The notes beneath the pieces are model-generated. The model made no database searches and was not told the DNA's origin. It saw only the letters and a program-made list of their open reading frames with translations. 64,000 bases of DNA from Callaeas wilsoni (lineage: Eukaryota; Chordata; Aves; Passeriformes; Callaeidae), in contig VWPU01005272.1 in assembly GCA_013398955.1 (NCBI GenBank), positions 62,001-126,000 of the forward strand, written 5' to 3'. The translations under genes were made by a program, and so were the position numbers. Shown here in pieces: positions 11,301 to 25,290 of this stretch; position 1 is the stretch's first letter; each line of letters begins with the position of its first letter.

Positions 11301-14300
11301 TGTGAGCATCTCTGTTTGTGTGCACATTTGGCTAATCTCTGTAAGATTCTTGCTTCTGTGCTGTGTGAGAGGACAAAGTCTCTGTGCTCCTTCCTCTGTA
11401 CTGTTCTCTGCTTTGTATGGCGCATTTTCTTTTTTTTTTCCCTCCTTAAAAAATACCTCTCTCTGTCACACCTATACCACATTATCTGTCCACATTCCTA
11501 TAAAATACCAAAATTCCAGGGAGAAGATAATATTAAAAAGGAATGCAAGTCAGCAAAATAGATAAATGAAAGAAGAGACCTTTTTGATTGTTTCCCTTTG
11601 ATAGATATACGTGATGAAATGACAGCCTTGAGCTGCTGGATGTGCAGAAAAAACAGGTGAATTTTGTGTAGTGTCGACCACAAGAAGAGCTTCTTCACCA
11701 AATAATAGGAGTGAGGAAGAGAGAGCTCTCAGTCACCTCACTGGTTTGGTCACTTTAGCTTTGGCGAGCTGCAGGAATTGGCAGTCTTTGCACAGCATGA
11801 GGAAGTGCTGCTCAGCCCCAGAAACTGCTCTCCCTGTTGTCCTCTTCTGTTCATAAGCTCTGGGCATGGGAACCTTCTGACGGCTTCAGTTGCTCCCCGA
11901 GGCCAGTTTGGTTGACTTAATTTCAGTCAGTGATAAATCATGTTGTGTGATTTGAGGACGACGCACAGGTCACGTGGAGTATTTGCCTCACTGCCTTGAC
12001 TTAGGGCCCTTTCATGCTGCTCCAACTGTGTTTTTTAAGAAGCTTAACAGAGAATTTTAAAACTCTTCTCTGTGGTAGGAAACATGTCTTTGACTATGCT
12101 ACATGACATGAACCAAAATATTATTTCAGTGTTCTTAAAATACAGCTGATATTACTGCTGCTATTATAGCTAGATATCATGAAGATGGTATGGTGTCCAG
12201 TGCTTTTTAGTCACAATTCTCTTGTTTAATGATGCATTGATCCTTTTTATCCTATGCACTACAGCTTCACAAAACCTGCAGCAGTGGGCTCACAGCTGAG
12301 AAGCAGAACCAGAGAGGATGTTTTCTGGCACGTGAGGAGAATGCTGCCCTGCAAAGAGCCCTTGGAGGGACTGTCCTCACAGCCAGCTTCCTCTGCTGCA
12401 AGGAGATTTTGAAGGGAAACTCCCAATTTCTTACCAAATGTCATAATCCAACTTCGGCCTTGATAATAAGATGGTCTCATTTTCAGCTAGTCCCACACCT
12501 GAGTTTGTCTTTGACAAGGCCATCATCTCAGCTTTCTCAAAGTATTTGGCTACAGTCTTTTGTGAGAGGCTAAGACAAGTCACAGGTGAAAGAAGAGATC
12601 TGCCTCATCTTTTGTGAGCTGAGTGATTAGGAGGCTCATCTTTCTTGTAGATAGGTGTTTTCCTCTCCATTTTGTCTGCTTAGGATTAATTTCATTCCTT
12701 TGTTCTCTGCCTAGGACTGAAGGGTAGAGTTAATGGGCAAGAGTGGCTTTATTTCCTTTCTTACTTGTGGCAGCAACTCTAGGGGTAACTGTATTGAAAG
12801 CCTCACATGCCATAAAATGTCTGTGCTTTGGCACATGAGTAGAATTTGCTTCCTATGAAGGTGCAAACATGGCTCAGAAGTTCATAATGACTGATCCCAC
12901 TGGAGGAGGAGTGGGGACGCCCGTTGGAGGGAGGAAAAAGGGCTTCTGCAAAGTCTACTTCCACACCATAGGCACTGCCCTTCCTTGGGAAGAACAGGGT
13001 GGATTAAAAACAGAGCAGGGAAAGGAAAGAGCCAGTCTTCCAACTTGGAGGACAGAGCTGTTGCTGGCAACCTGAATTATTTTGGAGCAATCTTAAAGGC
13101 AGTTTTTTGTCCTTCCAAGCAGCGTTATAGAAGGAAAAAGTCGCGGCAGAAGGATAAGTAAACCTTGCTTGAGTACCCATGTGTATGGTGTAATGAGGAG
13201 TCTGGTTTTCCCTGCTGAGCATCTGGTTCCCCCTGCTTGCTTGAACAGCATCCAGTGGGACGTAGCAGCCTATAAAACCCAGGCCACATATGTGCTGATT
13301 CCTCTGGGTATGTGCACAATGAGATTTACTTCTCTTTAGGGAAAAATGACCAGCTGTCTCAATCAATGCGTGATACTGAATTTGTTTGTATATAATGAAG
13401 AGAAACAGCTAGCAACAATATCCAAGGACAGACACTTTCAGTCGCTGAAGTAAAATGGATGTTATTCTTAGGAGAATAATTGCAGCTGCTGTGGGCAAGC
13501 TCGAGTTTTTGTGCACTCCAGACAGATGTAGGAGAAGAATGGGGATCTATTGATACATCAGAAAATCTGGGGAAAGTGTTAGTTAGGATGTGATGAACTG
13601 CTCCTGCAGATAGCTGTTTGTCCTTTTGTTCTCAGTTTGGTGCTCCTGTTCCCCATAGCAGCTGAAGCAACAACTGCTTCAACTGCCCTGAAGCATCAGC
13701 TGGCAGAAGAGTGGTGGGAAATCCAGCACCATATGAATGGTTTGGTTGGTTGAAACAGCCAGCTGGTTTGGCTGTCTGAATGGTGATTTATAGGACCAGA
13801 AGATTTCTCAATACACGACAATGAAAATTGAGCTTGTTGTGATGATGAAAGATGCCAGCAGCATCTTCAGGTGTCTCTGAACTGATTATTTCTGTTGGAG
13901 TGATTTTATGTAAAAACTCCAAAACCATACTTAGATTCTGCCTCTGTCCTTGTATTCCTGGCATTAAAAAAACCACTTTATTAATCATTCTTATAAAAAA
14001 TTGTGAAGTGCCATCCAATGCCCTGATTTTTCTTCAAGTCTCCTGACCGTGGCTAGTGTCTGGCAGCACTGCAGCAAATAAGAGTTGAGTCAGTTTAGAA
14101 TTTTTATGTATGTAAGAGCTGGGCACGATGATGAGTTTTTAAAGTAGTCTTCATATAGGTGTAACTCTAAGAGTCGACAAAGACAAGTACAGTCACTGAG
14201 GAACCCGTGAGTCAGTGGGAAACCCTATTTGGTGAGCTGAGGTTATACAAACATTTGGGAAAGTGTATTTCCAGTTCTGACTCTTGAAAAATTCTGAGTG

Positions 14301-17300
14301 GGGAAGCATATGTATTGAAGCAGTCCTTGATTTGTTGTTGCTATATAGCAACAGTGAAGAAATACTGCTCTGCAAATGATAGTTTGAAGAAGAGCAAATT
14401 GCTGGAGCAAAACCAGCTCTCTGATTGCTCTGAGGTAGGCGCATCATTTTGGGTTCTCATTCATATTCCTCTGAGAACTTTGTAGATTGAAATGTGCAGG
14501 AGGTGCAATGCTCCTGTACCTTAAAGTACATCTCTTGATAGTTGTCTCAGATCAGATTAATTTTGTGGGTTGGAAGTTTTCCAAGGTGAGACTTTGCATT
14601 TTATTTCTAATTCAGGTGACTAGTCCTTGCAGCTGCCAGAAATTTCATTTTCATTGTGAGTTAAACACAACTTTTCTCTCCTTGTATTTAATGTCAAAGT
14701 CCTTGCCTCAAGAGCACTGTCAGGTTTAGATAGAGAAATTGGATTTTCACCACATCGGCTGAGCAGAAATTTTCTATTTTTATTATTTTTTTAACTAGCT
14801 CTCTCATCATGTAGAAGTTTTCTGTGAGCTCCATTATACAAGGAAAAATCAGAATTTATTTGGAAAACCCTGACTCAGGTTTAAAGGGTGATTTTACTTC
14901 CCATTACAAAGATATGTCACTGTGAAAATATAATTGTTTTAAGTCCCATGAATCATTGCACAAAGATGAAAAGTAACTTGTGTGCTTGGCTGAAAAATTG
15001 CTTTCTCGGTATGGTGATACTCAGATGTGTAGCCCAGACAGGCTTATGAAAGGATCACATAGAATGAAAATCTGGTTATCCCATATCTTTCTTGGTTAGA
15101 TAGAATCAAACTTTGTGGTAGAGAATTTCAAAAGAAAACAAAAGTGCTGGTTTAACTTAGTGAGTTTAATACATTCTAGCCCTGAATATCCTTAATTGAC
15201 CAGAAGTGTAGGACCAGCAACATCTTGTAGGTCTTGTCCTGTTGAAAATCTGCCTGTGGTATCTGTAAATAATAATCTTTTTATTTTCCTCAAGAAAACT
15301 TTGGTAACAAGTATGTTTCCTCATCTTTTTTTTTTTTACTTTAGTCCTAGTTGTACATGTCTAGCTTAAAGACGTCTCTTGTTAAATATAGTTTTGTTCA
15401 AAGCTTTTTTTTATGATTTGTTTTCAAAATGTTCTGAGATATACCCAGTGAGGGAACTATAAAAATACAAGGAAGTTATTGATTGATTTGATTTTATATT
15501 GTGGATTTCTTCCCTGAAGGCACAGTGAAGTCCATACACTGCAGATTTTTGGTGGATTTTTGCTTTGATGTAGACTGTAGCAGAGGTTTACACCAAATGT
15601 TCCCCACGTACCACTTCTGATTTTTTTTTTTTTGCAAGGGATTGGACAAAAGCTTTTCTTGAAGGTCAGCTTTTGTTTGTTGTTAAAAGCAAAATTACAA
15701 GTGTAGGGCTTGGTTTATGTATTTTCATCTTCTATGACAGTACATCTTCTTGAGACTTCAGAATCAGAGGAAGAATTATGTTAGAAGACAAAGTTGTAAA
15801 AGCCATGCTCTCTGCAGGCTGTGATCATGAGAATCAGGTTATTCTTTGCAGGCAGTCTCATTACTCTGGGCCAAATTCAAACTGTAAACTGTTTAAATTT
15901 CCTGATTTTATCTAGGAGGGAATACATATTCATATGAATTGAGGGTTCAGCCCATCATGCTTTCTGCATACAATCTGAGTGTGGGCTTCTAGGCTGTTGT
16001 TCTTGAATTAGAAATTCAAATATGGGTAATTTTAAATTGTTCTGACTTGTGCTTAAAGAAATTAAAGTGCTTTTTCCTTAAGCACTGTATTGTGGTGTGG
16101 AGATTGAGAGTGAAATGACAAGGTCTATAATAATTTTTTAGGTGACAGTAATGTAAAGGAGAATACTTGCTGTTAAAGGACTTTTTGCTTGTCTTTCAGT
16201 GTCTTCAGGCAGGGATCAGAGATGGCAGCTTAGTTTTTCTATGAAAAATAATAATTTTTAGTACAGAATTTATTTGTTTTATATTGGTACCATACATGTG
16301 GTATGTTCTGTTATGCGGATACAGAAACTAAATGCTGACTACACTTTTTGTTGCTTTCTATATATTTTATTATTAATACAGGAACTGTTTCTGTTTAAGC
16401 ACTCTGTGTATTTATTTATCTTGAATGTAGAGAACAGCATGAATTGCCTTTTGCCCATTTGCATTCTTTGAATTTTTTCTTAGGAAGCAAAACATAAATA
16501 CATAATAGCTTGGTATGCAAGGGGAAGTATACTAGCATAGTGGAAGGAAAGACGTTCAGAAACATGCCTTCCTTTAGTAGAAAGCCATTCTTCCCAGTAT
16601 TGTGCTAGCTAGCCTTCCTTTGAACAAAGCCACTTCCACAGTATCTGTAGTTCCTGCATGCAAATCATAACTTCTCAGAAGACTCTTTAAAAGGCATTTT
16701 AAACATTATCCATTATATCATGATACTAAATGTCCTCTGTGGTCATGTGGGAAGCCTGTGATAGAGTGAGGGATGTATGAACCACACCACTCGATTCTTA
16801 GTCTTCTTTCCGTCCCCTATTGCATTGAAATGTCTTCCTTTATTTCGCCTGCACACCATTCTGAATTATGAACATCGTCATCTCAGCAGGTTCCAACTGT
16901 GTTATTACAATTAAGTGTACTTGGTAGCTATTCTTTAATATCAGTAAAATGAGATACTTAAAGGGTACTGCCCAAAGTGTTTGGATCTTAAAATTTTTCC
17001 CATAGTCTGTTGTTACATGTCAGATCAACCTCAGTTCCTGAGCATGCAGCATTCCCACACCCTCCCGCAACTGTTGAGCCAAAGTCCATGTTTTGCCAAA
17101 GCATTGCTTCATGTGTCATCCAGAAATTACATCATTCCTCAGCTCCCGCTTTCATGTTCCAGTCCAGCATGTATACAGTGATACTCTGGGATATAGCATG
17201 TGTGCATTCCTTTTCTTCTTTCCTCCTAACGGATCCCGATGTCTTTAAGTCCATGGCATGTCATTTAAATGAAAGGCATGAATGAAGATACTGCACATGA

Positions 17301-20300
17301 TGTATAGATTGCTGTGGGTTCTGCAAGTGTTAAAAACCTTTCTTTCCCTTCATATTTAGTCAGTTAAATTTGTGTTAATTGAATTCCTGTCTTTCTCCAG
17401 TCTGTTCATCAGCTGGGTCAAGAACTTTCCTTTCTCTGTGATGGAGCTAGCTTATATTGAATTTGAGAAGTAAGTTCTAAATGATCCTTATAATGGATTG
17501 CTAAGACTGTGAGGAGAAGCTGTCAAATTCTTGATTAGCTGTTCTGTCAGAGAGGAATAACAACAAGTCAAGACTATGGACGCCTTCCCAGGCAAGAATT
17601 TAGTGTTATTCCAAGGAGCTCTTTCTAAAGCTATTTACCCTTGTAGTAATACCTAAAGCAGCTTTTAAGCTGACAGAATACCCCTCTTAAAATAAAATAT
17701 GATGCTCCAGGGTGATTGTAAAAGAAAATACTGTTTCTGGTTCAAATGTAACAGATCATGGCGGTTAAAGCTCTTTGTCAGTAGAATGAATCAGTATTGA
17801 CTGCTTGGTTACTCTTGTGGGTCATTACCTTGTCAGTTAATTGAAAAGCTTGTGAGGGGCTTCTCTGTGACAGTGTTTCGTCGCAGAAGAAAACAACCTG
17901 GGAATAAATGTAGTAAAAAGCAGTTTGTAGTTGTAACGATGCAGTTACAGGTAGCAGTTGGTAACGATGGCTGGTTCATACATGGTTTTGATTGCTGTGT
18001 GTGCGTTGTATGATGGGCTAATCTCTACAGGGGGTAAGGGATTCCCATGGTATCACTCTGAAGGCCAACAAGGATTTGAAACAGTATACTGCTGTGAAAT
18101 TCGTACCGTAAATAAAACAAATACACTTGTAAGAGTCTGTGTGAATGCTGTAGCTGTAAGAAAAGGATCTTTAAATTTGAGTCTGTGGTTAATGCAGCTG
18201 TCACTTGCTTGGGTCAAATTAATTGCTTACTAATGATATCCTTCATTGATATAGATCAGATTAATATAAAATTCAATTAAAACTATAGTTCTGCAAAACT
18301 GTCTTAAGACTGTAGTTCTACTGTCATTGAAATGGCAGCATTTGAGTCCTTATTTATTTTTCAGTGACTTGTTAGAGATTTGTAAAAAAGAAATCTAGGT
18401 GTAGAGAGAATGTTTTTTCCCACTCAGCACCTGATCCTTAAAGTCTGTGTGGACTTGTGCATCCTCGTTAGTGATGCAGATTTGACAACTGGGTCCTAGT
18501 TTGCAGTGCTGTTTTGGATGCATTGTTTCAAAAGAAGTTAAAAATTGTCTCTTCCTGTTAGCTGTGTGAGTTCTGCATAACAGTGAAATGTATGAACCTG
18601 GAGGGAAGCTGTCTGTGAGGAAAGTAAACAGATAAGAGGAAGAGCACACAGAAGATATTTGTTAGAGTTGCCATCTATATACTGTTGTTCTTCTGGCTAT
18701 AACTGCACTTTACATTTTATTATGGCCTGGGTCTTTAGTGTTGAATTTTATAAGGCAGTTTCGGTACAATTGGGTCAGTCACCCATTATTCATTCAATTA
18801 CACACCGCAGCCTTGCTGCTGCCCCATGACATCTGTACACAAAGCCCATCTTTTTTTTACATAACCTGACCAGCTCAGATGCCAAATGTGGGAGATGCTG
18901 AAAGTCACTCGGAGCTCCAAAGCATAAGAAAAGAAGTGGCTAAATAGTTCATTCCTTCTGGCATGCCCAGAGGCAAGAGGGAGCTGATAATGGCATCATT
19001 ACACAAGCAATACTTTGTGTTTTGCACATATATTGCTGTAGAAAAGGGAGAAATTTGAGACTGTGAGAATTGTCATTAAACACTTTTACATAGGTAGGCA
19101 GCTGCATTTCTTTTCGTTGCATTGCACAGGTGCTGGAGTGGTAATGAGGTGACAGGCCTTGCTGGGCTGTAGATAGGAAAGGTGTGTGCTCCATGAAGCA
19201 GCGTATTAGGGACAGCAATGCAAATAGATGCCTCGTTAATGTGATTAAATGATATGCTAAATTCTGCCTCTGAGGCTATTTAACTCCCGTGTGTGCTTGG
19301 GCAAGATGGTCCAGCCAGACTTTGTGTAGGTGATCAGTAACGGAGTGCAACTCCAGCTTCATGTGCTTTGGGACTCATGCTCATGAAAATGCTGAGTCTT
19401 GAAACAGGACTCAGTAAGTGCTGTGCTTAGAAAATAAGGGCAGGTTCTCAAAAGAAAACTGAAATGCACAGAAAAGAGAAATGCATAGGCAGAAGCAGCT
19501 GCGTGGATGTCAAAATAGGCGTTCAGTCGTAGTGTGCTTTCTGAATAACAACGTCTTGTGTTTCTTCCACCTGTAAAATGAATACAACACTGCCTTGTCA
19601 AGCAAGAGTATCACTGAAATAAATCCAGTGATGTCTGATATGTTTGGATATTTCAGTGCCAAACACTAGAGAAAAGCTCAGAAATAAATTAATAGTTCTT
19701 ATTTGGGAAAAATAGTAACAGTAGGTCATGAAAGAGGTAGAGTTTTTGTAACGTAGGTGTGAGGAAAAACTGAGGTGCTGCTAATAGGGAGTGCTGACTG
19801 TCACGTACACAGAACTGAGGTGTTTGACAGAAAAGAAAATAGTGTGTGATAAAGTAATTGAACATTGTATAAAAAGTGTACACCTCCTAAGTCGGAGAAA
19901 AGGGAGCAAAAATAAAGTTGCAAAAATATCCTCTCTCCTAACTCCTGATGTTTGATTTGACTTGGATTTTTGAACTTCATGTTAAAAATGTAAATGGTGG
20001 ATTTATTTACAAGAACCAAGGGCACAGGTTTACTTTAGATTTGGTAATATAAAAGTAGGAAATGTACTTACTTATGTGAAAGAAAACCTTGAGTTTGTTC
20101 TTATAAGCATGGGTGATGCCTCAATTTCAGCTCACTCTTCCAACAATTTGGTACAAATATTTGGTAGGTTTTTATAGATCTAAAGAAACTGACTACTGGT
20201 ATTTCACATAAAATTACTGTGAGAACAGGTGACTGTAGTTGAACTTTTTCTGGCAGAGTTGAAAACTGGGTTGTAAGAGGATAGTAAACTGCCAATTCTT

Positions 20301-20665
20301 TGTGTCAGAAATGCCTTTGTGTTAGGTGTTTGGATGATAGTCTAGCAAAGCACCAGTCCTGGACATTGCCGGGAACTTCTAATACATTATGGTTGCACAA
20401 GTAATCATAGTTGTGTTTCAAATGGTAAGTAAAATCTGTATAATCGTTAATAAAGAACTGTGAAGGTGATGTTGGTTAGTTACTAGCAACTCTGAAACTA
20501 AGCGTGGTTTTTATCTTGGTATTGACTCTGTTGTGTTTGTATGAGTCAGCTTAACACTTTATTTCCATATGGAAATGTGTCTTGTATAGCAGACCATGTT
20601 GAGCAGAGGTTAACTTTTAAATTTTATTTATTATATTTATTTAATTTTATTTTAATTCCTTCTAG

Positions 20666-20720
20666 CCTTCAGGAGAAGGAACAGTTGTTCAGCACGTCCA
20701 TTAAAGAAATTACTGCCAAA
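20666..20720 (+). CDS. DISC1: DISC1 short coding exon (about human exon 7)
   Basis: This 55-base exon lies between acceptor TTCCTTCTAG|C and a perfect donor AAA|GTAAGT. Its first base completes a serine codon begun by the exon ending at 5849, then 18 codons follow, ending in phase 0. The peptide SLQEKEQLFSTSIKEITAK aligns over its 19 residues with SLQERIKSLNLSLKEITTK in human DISC1 as I recall it. It is predicted helical and links the central coiled coil to the folded I region. Because 55 is not a multiple of three, skipping it shifts the frame: the join reads through 11 codons and reaches a stop. Confidence 0.93.
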
Positions 20721-23700
20721 GTAAGTACACCTTTTCAGTTCTTCAGAATATTTGCAGAAGCAGATCATAGCTTGCATCTTAATAAATTGTCTCTGTTTTA
20801 GGAAGTTGGTTTTGTGGTGTTCCTTCTAAGAAGATTTTGCACATAAATATTTTTAAGCATACACTGAAAAGCTCTCCCCAACTTTTTGTTTGGACAGGCC
20901 ACAGATATTATAATACTTCAGGAAGCCGATGGAATAATCTCTTCTTTCTCAGCTTCTTTGCTAGCGATCAGTCCTCTTGCTCAGGTCTCTATTCAGGAAC
21001 AGACTCCTGAACTTCATGAAGTCATGGTCATAGTTGAATGTTTTTGCTCTTAATACAGTCTCTTACTTTCTGCTCTAACTGGTTTTGTTGGTATGAAGGG
21101 AAGAGCATAAATGAAGTACTTCTTTTCCCCACCATTTCACTAATAATCCAGCTAGCAATCTTGTTTTCATACTCCTTTAAAAATACAAACAAAAGCGATA
21201 CAGTATATTTAGCATAATTTTTGTTTCTAAGCAGAAATGTTAATACTTTTCATTCATTATTTCATGGATTCCTTTCAAGAGGCAGAACACTAAGGTTTTA
21301 TTTCAGAATGGCTCAGTTGCTCCATGAATGCTCTAGAAAAAAAAAAACCTATTTACTCTAGCTAATTTGCATAGATATATATGAAATGAGGTGTGAAAAA
21401 TATTTCTGGGTTTTGATTAGTAATGAATTTATAATCTGAAATAAACTTATTTTTTGTATTATTTCTCTAATAGCACTCACCTAAATCAGTAAATTTTTTT
21501 TTCCTTTATGATCTGTTCTTCCTAATCATCTTGACCAACACTTTCACTGGGCACTGTTAAAAAGATAATTTGAAGACTGCATCTCATTACCACTCCCTCC
21601 TTTTCTTCCACTTTATTTTGAACTCATTTTCTCTATTCCTTGCTTATACCCACATCTTGGGAAAATTAATATAGACTGTTACAATGATTCCCCCTGTATT
21701 TTTAAAATTACTATGAATGAAGTATCAAGGAAATTATTGTAACTGACCTACAGCTCATCTACTAAAATGACTGAGACATTCAGTAGCTCAAAGTGATGTT
21801 TCTAGTGTTGTTTCAAGCTATTTGCAAGCTAAAACATAAGATACGGAATATGCCTTTTCCCCAGAAAATGTCTCATGTGGTTTTGTTTTATCACCGTAGT
21901 ATCTAGAGACTTTTTCAATAACAACTGAAGCACTGGGTAACAGTAGAGAAGTTTGTGAGGTAGAATTTCACAGCTTGTTTTTTTTCTAAATTTTCAATAG
22001 ATAAAATATTATTTTAATTTTATTCCATTCCTATGTGATGGCTTTTATTTGTTATAGAAGATGAATATGAAGCAAGTAGTGAGACTCCTCCAAATAATTT
22101 CCTATTTAGTTTATTCAGATAATCTCATCCTATTATTTTCCTCTCAAAATAAATAGAGCTGGTCTTTTAAACCTTTTTATTGTATGGGGAAAACATTCCT
22201 TTGTCAAAGGTCTTTCCTTTTCCCCTGTGCCACTGGCATTTCTATGGTCTTTTCTGCCTCATCTCTCTTGTTTTCAACTGTAGCTGCAAAAGCTAACTTC
22301 CGCCTGCTAATGAAGGGAGCGCTGTCCCTTATTCACCGCCTTCCTTCAGAAGTTAATATCTGCTTTCACTAATGGCAAGATTGTGCTATGTGGCAGACCA
22401 GGTAGACTGTTCCTTCCTTTAGGCAGTGTTAGCAGAATTTCTTTATCTTTTCCAAGGTACTGTTTTAAAGAAATATGAAGGTTACTCAAAACTTCTTTTC
22501 TCTTGAGGTGATTGGAGAGTCAATTCCAGTGCTTTAGTTGCTGTCCTTGTCCCTGTTTTTGCTGCTTTAGATTAACATCATATGCTGGAAAGATGGAAAA
22601 GGATGACAATGGGCAAATATGCCTTTGATATTTTACTGCCTTTCATCTTCATTCCACATATCTTTGCTAACCAGCTTCCTACTGATTTCAGATAGACTGC
22701 TTTTTTGAGTAACATTTGCGTCTGAACGCAGATTTGTAAGGTATATCCCTAAACAAGAGCCTTTTTAAAAAAAAAGTTTGCTTTAAAAAAACCTCAGAAA
22801 CCACCGAAGAGGATTTTTAAATAGATACAGTAATACTTGGCTGCAAAAACACTTTCCTGAAATGGAAAGAGAGATTTTTTAGACTTTGAGCTTGTTCTGT
22901 GGGTCACAGCAGAGCTGGTCACTGAGAACAGGGAAAGAGCATTGCTGGGGCCACAAGCCCCTGCAGTCAGGCTGGTTAGAGAAGGGTGGTGTTCGCTGCA
23001 AGCCAAGAACACTGACTCTGTGAATGTTCACCATCTTTGTTAGCTAAGAAATAACCTTTCCTTAGTGGCTAATAAGCTACTGCAATGAATAATGGTATCT
23101 GTTATGAGGATACAATAATTAGAAAAAATGAAAAGAATTGGATCTTGTAGAGTAGACCTGATGTAACATAGAAGCAGTGCCATTAGTTTAGGGGATATTA
23201 CTTTGTCTTTCCCACTTGCTCATTTAGTTTTGTTGAACTATGCCATATGATAGGTCTGAAGATTAATGTTGTTCATTTATCTACAGAATACATGTGACAT
23301 AGATACAAGCAGAGGCCCGGCAACCTACTTATCTCATGTTCCAGAAGAATCATCTCCGTGTTGGAGGGACTGCCTTTCCGCCTCTGGTCCCTGCATTTGG
23401 TCCATTAATAAAGAGTGCCAGCAAGCTTTGTTCTGACAGTGGGGCTTACAAAGTGGACAGTGCTCACTGGAAACTGATTAAACATCCCGGCTTATTTTGC
23501 ATAATTGCCAAACAGCTGTCTAGCGATAATGACTTTAAGTTACTACCAGCATGGGATATATTCATGCAGTTTTCCTGGAGCTGAAAGATTCCCCATCTAA
23601 TTGCAATTCGCTGAGCCATTCAATGCCCCTAAAGAGAGAGTGCTGCTTGGAAAGAAGTCATTAAAAACTTTCAGATTTATTTTGGAGATGGGAGACAGAA

Positions 23701-25187
23701 ATGGCCTTTGGGATTTTTAGGCACGTTTATTCACCTCTGACAGGTTTGGGGTTTTAAAAACATTTTAACTGAATTAGCTGGTGAGTCACTTAGAAGGGGG
23801 TACTGAAACCAAGTGAGATATCTGGGAATTTAAAAATTGTAGTAGGGGCAGAAGCAGTGCATGTTTTTAGATTAATAGGATGACTCTGAAGTCTTTACTA
23901 GTAACAGTTACTGCTTGGAGGATAGTTCTGTTGACTCAAGAAAAAAATATGACCCATTTACAGTTAACAGATAATCTTAGTAAAGGAAGAGGGTGTTACT
24001 AATTTAAAAGGATTTAAAGCTAGTGTCATATATTAATTATTATAGTTTAATTGTATGACTAGATAAACCATTAGAAATATAAAGTTTGGCTCTTAAAAAA
24101 GTGAAGTGATATCTGTGCCTCTGTTAATAAGCATGGCACTTGTTTTTGAGGAAGGAAAAATAAAAGTGAAGGAAGGCAGGGAAACTTCTCTCTGGAGATT
24201 TCCTTTCACATCACATCATTTCAGAACTGGCCTGTGCCTATCTTGACTATTGCTTTAGTTTTGGTTCCAATGAATGCAATGTTTTCTTAAGTACCAGCTA
24301 CAATTTTAAGCAAGTGTTTGACATCTGCCTTCAGAACAATGGATTTGCCTTAGTTCAGTGAAGGGTTTTTGTTTGTTCTTTTTGCTTTCCTTCCCAAATG
24401 ATGCAATGTGGAGTAAACCCCAACATTTTTGAATGTGTCAGACTTGTCTAAATTTTGCCTGCTGCATAAGCTCCTTCTGAGGTGGCAATGTACACTGAAA
24501 TGTAAAGTACAGAAACAGCTGAATTTCCTTTATGTTTTTTTCTCTCTTTTCTCTCTCCATGTTTTCAATAGCAAACCTGATTGATTACTGAAGGACCTCC
24601 AGTTAAAAAGATAAAAAAGAGAGCAAAGAAAAGTCAGAAACATGAGCCCTAGTCATCTGTATGTCCTGGTTGTGAAACAAATTACAGTATCAAGCTGGTA
24701 TAGCCTTATTTATTGCTCGTGTGAAAAATAAGGCTGCTTTGCCTTTTTTCAGTTAAAATGCAGCGCACAGTATATTTTGTATAAAAATCAGTGCACATTG
24801 TATGTTACGGAATTTTAATCTCCAAATATTGGTTTACTTATGCTCCACTTCAAGCATGATTATTAATACTGAAATTATACAGAATTTGTAAGATGGCCTT
24901 TCTTCTGTGTGCAGCTTCAGTATCTAGTAGTGAAACATGTCTTCTCTTGTGCAGGTAACTAATGCTAATACCATTCCCCGTTTTAATAAGACAATGTGCA
25001 GCACAGCCTGGAAATTTTGATTCATGTTGGGTGTTTCTGTAAAGACATCACTTTTTATTAAGCTTTTTTACCTTGCTGCAGGATGTTATGTCATGTCTGT
25101 AAATCAAGAACATTTGAAGCCCCATTTCAACTGCCTTATACTTTTACATGAATGAATTCTATATCATGGCTGTCTGCCTCAATTTAG
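20721..25187 (+). other. DISC1: DISC1 intron (4.5 kb)
   Basis: The intron starts GTAAGT and ends CTCAATTTAG. It is AT-rich unique sequence. I recognise no transposable element in it, and the small open frames (for example 22184-22372 and 23336-23584) have no family resemblance. Confidence 0.85.
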
Positions 25188-25290
25188 GTTTGCACGAGTC
25201 AGAAACTCTGCAGTGCTTTGAGGAGGAAAGTGAGTGATATTGAGACTCAACTACCAACTCTACTCGAAGCCAAAATGCTGGCTGTTTCAG
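25188..25290 (+). CDS. DISC1: DISC1 coding exon (about human exon 8)
   Basis: This 103-base exon lies between acceptor CTCAATTTAG|G and a perfect donor CAG|GTAAGT. It has 34 codons from phase 0 plus one base of a glycine codon. The peptide VCTSQKLCSALRRKVSDIE, then TQLPTLLEAKMLAVSG, closely matches human VCMSEKFCSTLRKKVNDIE and TQLPALLEAKMHAISG as I recall them. It is a helical segment with a QLP turn and belongs to the folded C-terminal half of DISC1. In human DISC1 the protein cut by the t(1;11) translocation keeps residues up to 597, which corresponds to the serine just before the split glycine here. Skipping this exon alone shifts the frame. Confidence 0.96.

Larger units (their letters stand above)
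5850..20665 (+). other. DISC1: DISC1 intron (14.8 kb)
   Basis: The intron starts GTATTT and ends TTCCTTCTAG. Contents I can identify are a solo LTR (7278-7840, minus) and a CR1 fragment (8062-8300, minus). From 8300 to 20665 I see only AT-rich unique sequence with homopolymer T runs and small open frames without family resemblance; the longest on the plus strand, 171 codons at 11050-11565, has no recognisable domain. The flanking exons join in frame and without a gap relative to the family protein, so no coding exon is expected inside. Confidence 0.85.

Noticed and set aside
11050..11565. 171-codon plus-strand open frame
   Set aside because: It has no recognisable domain or splice context, lies inside a DISC1 intron whose flanking exons join perfectly, and is crossed by several other open frames on both strands.
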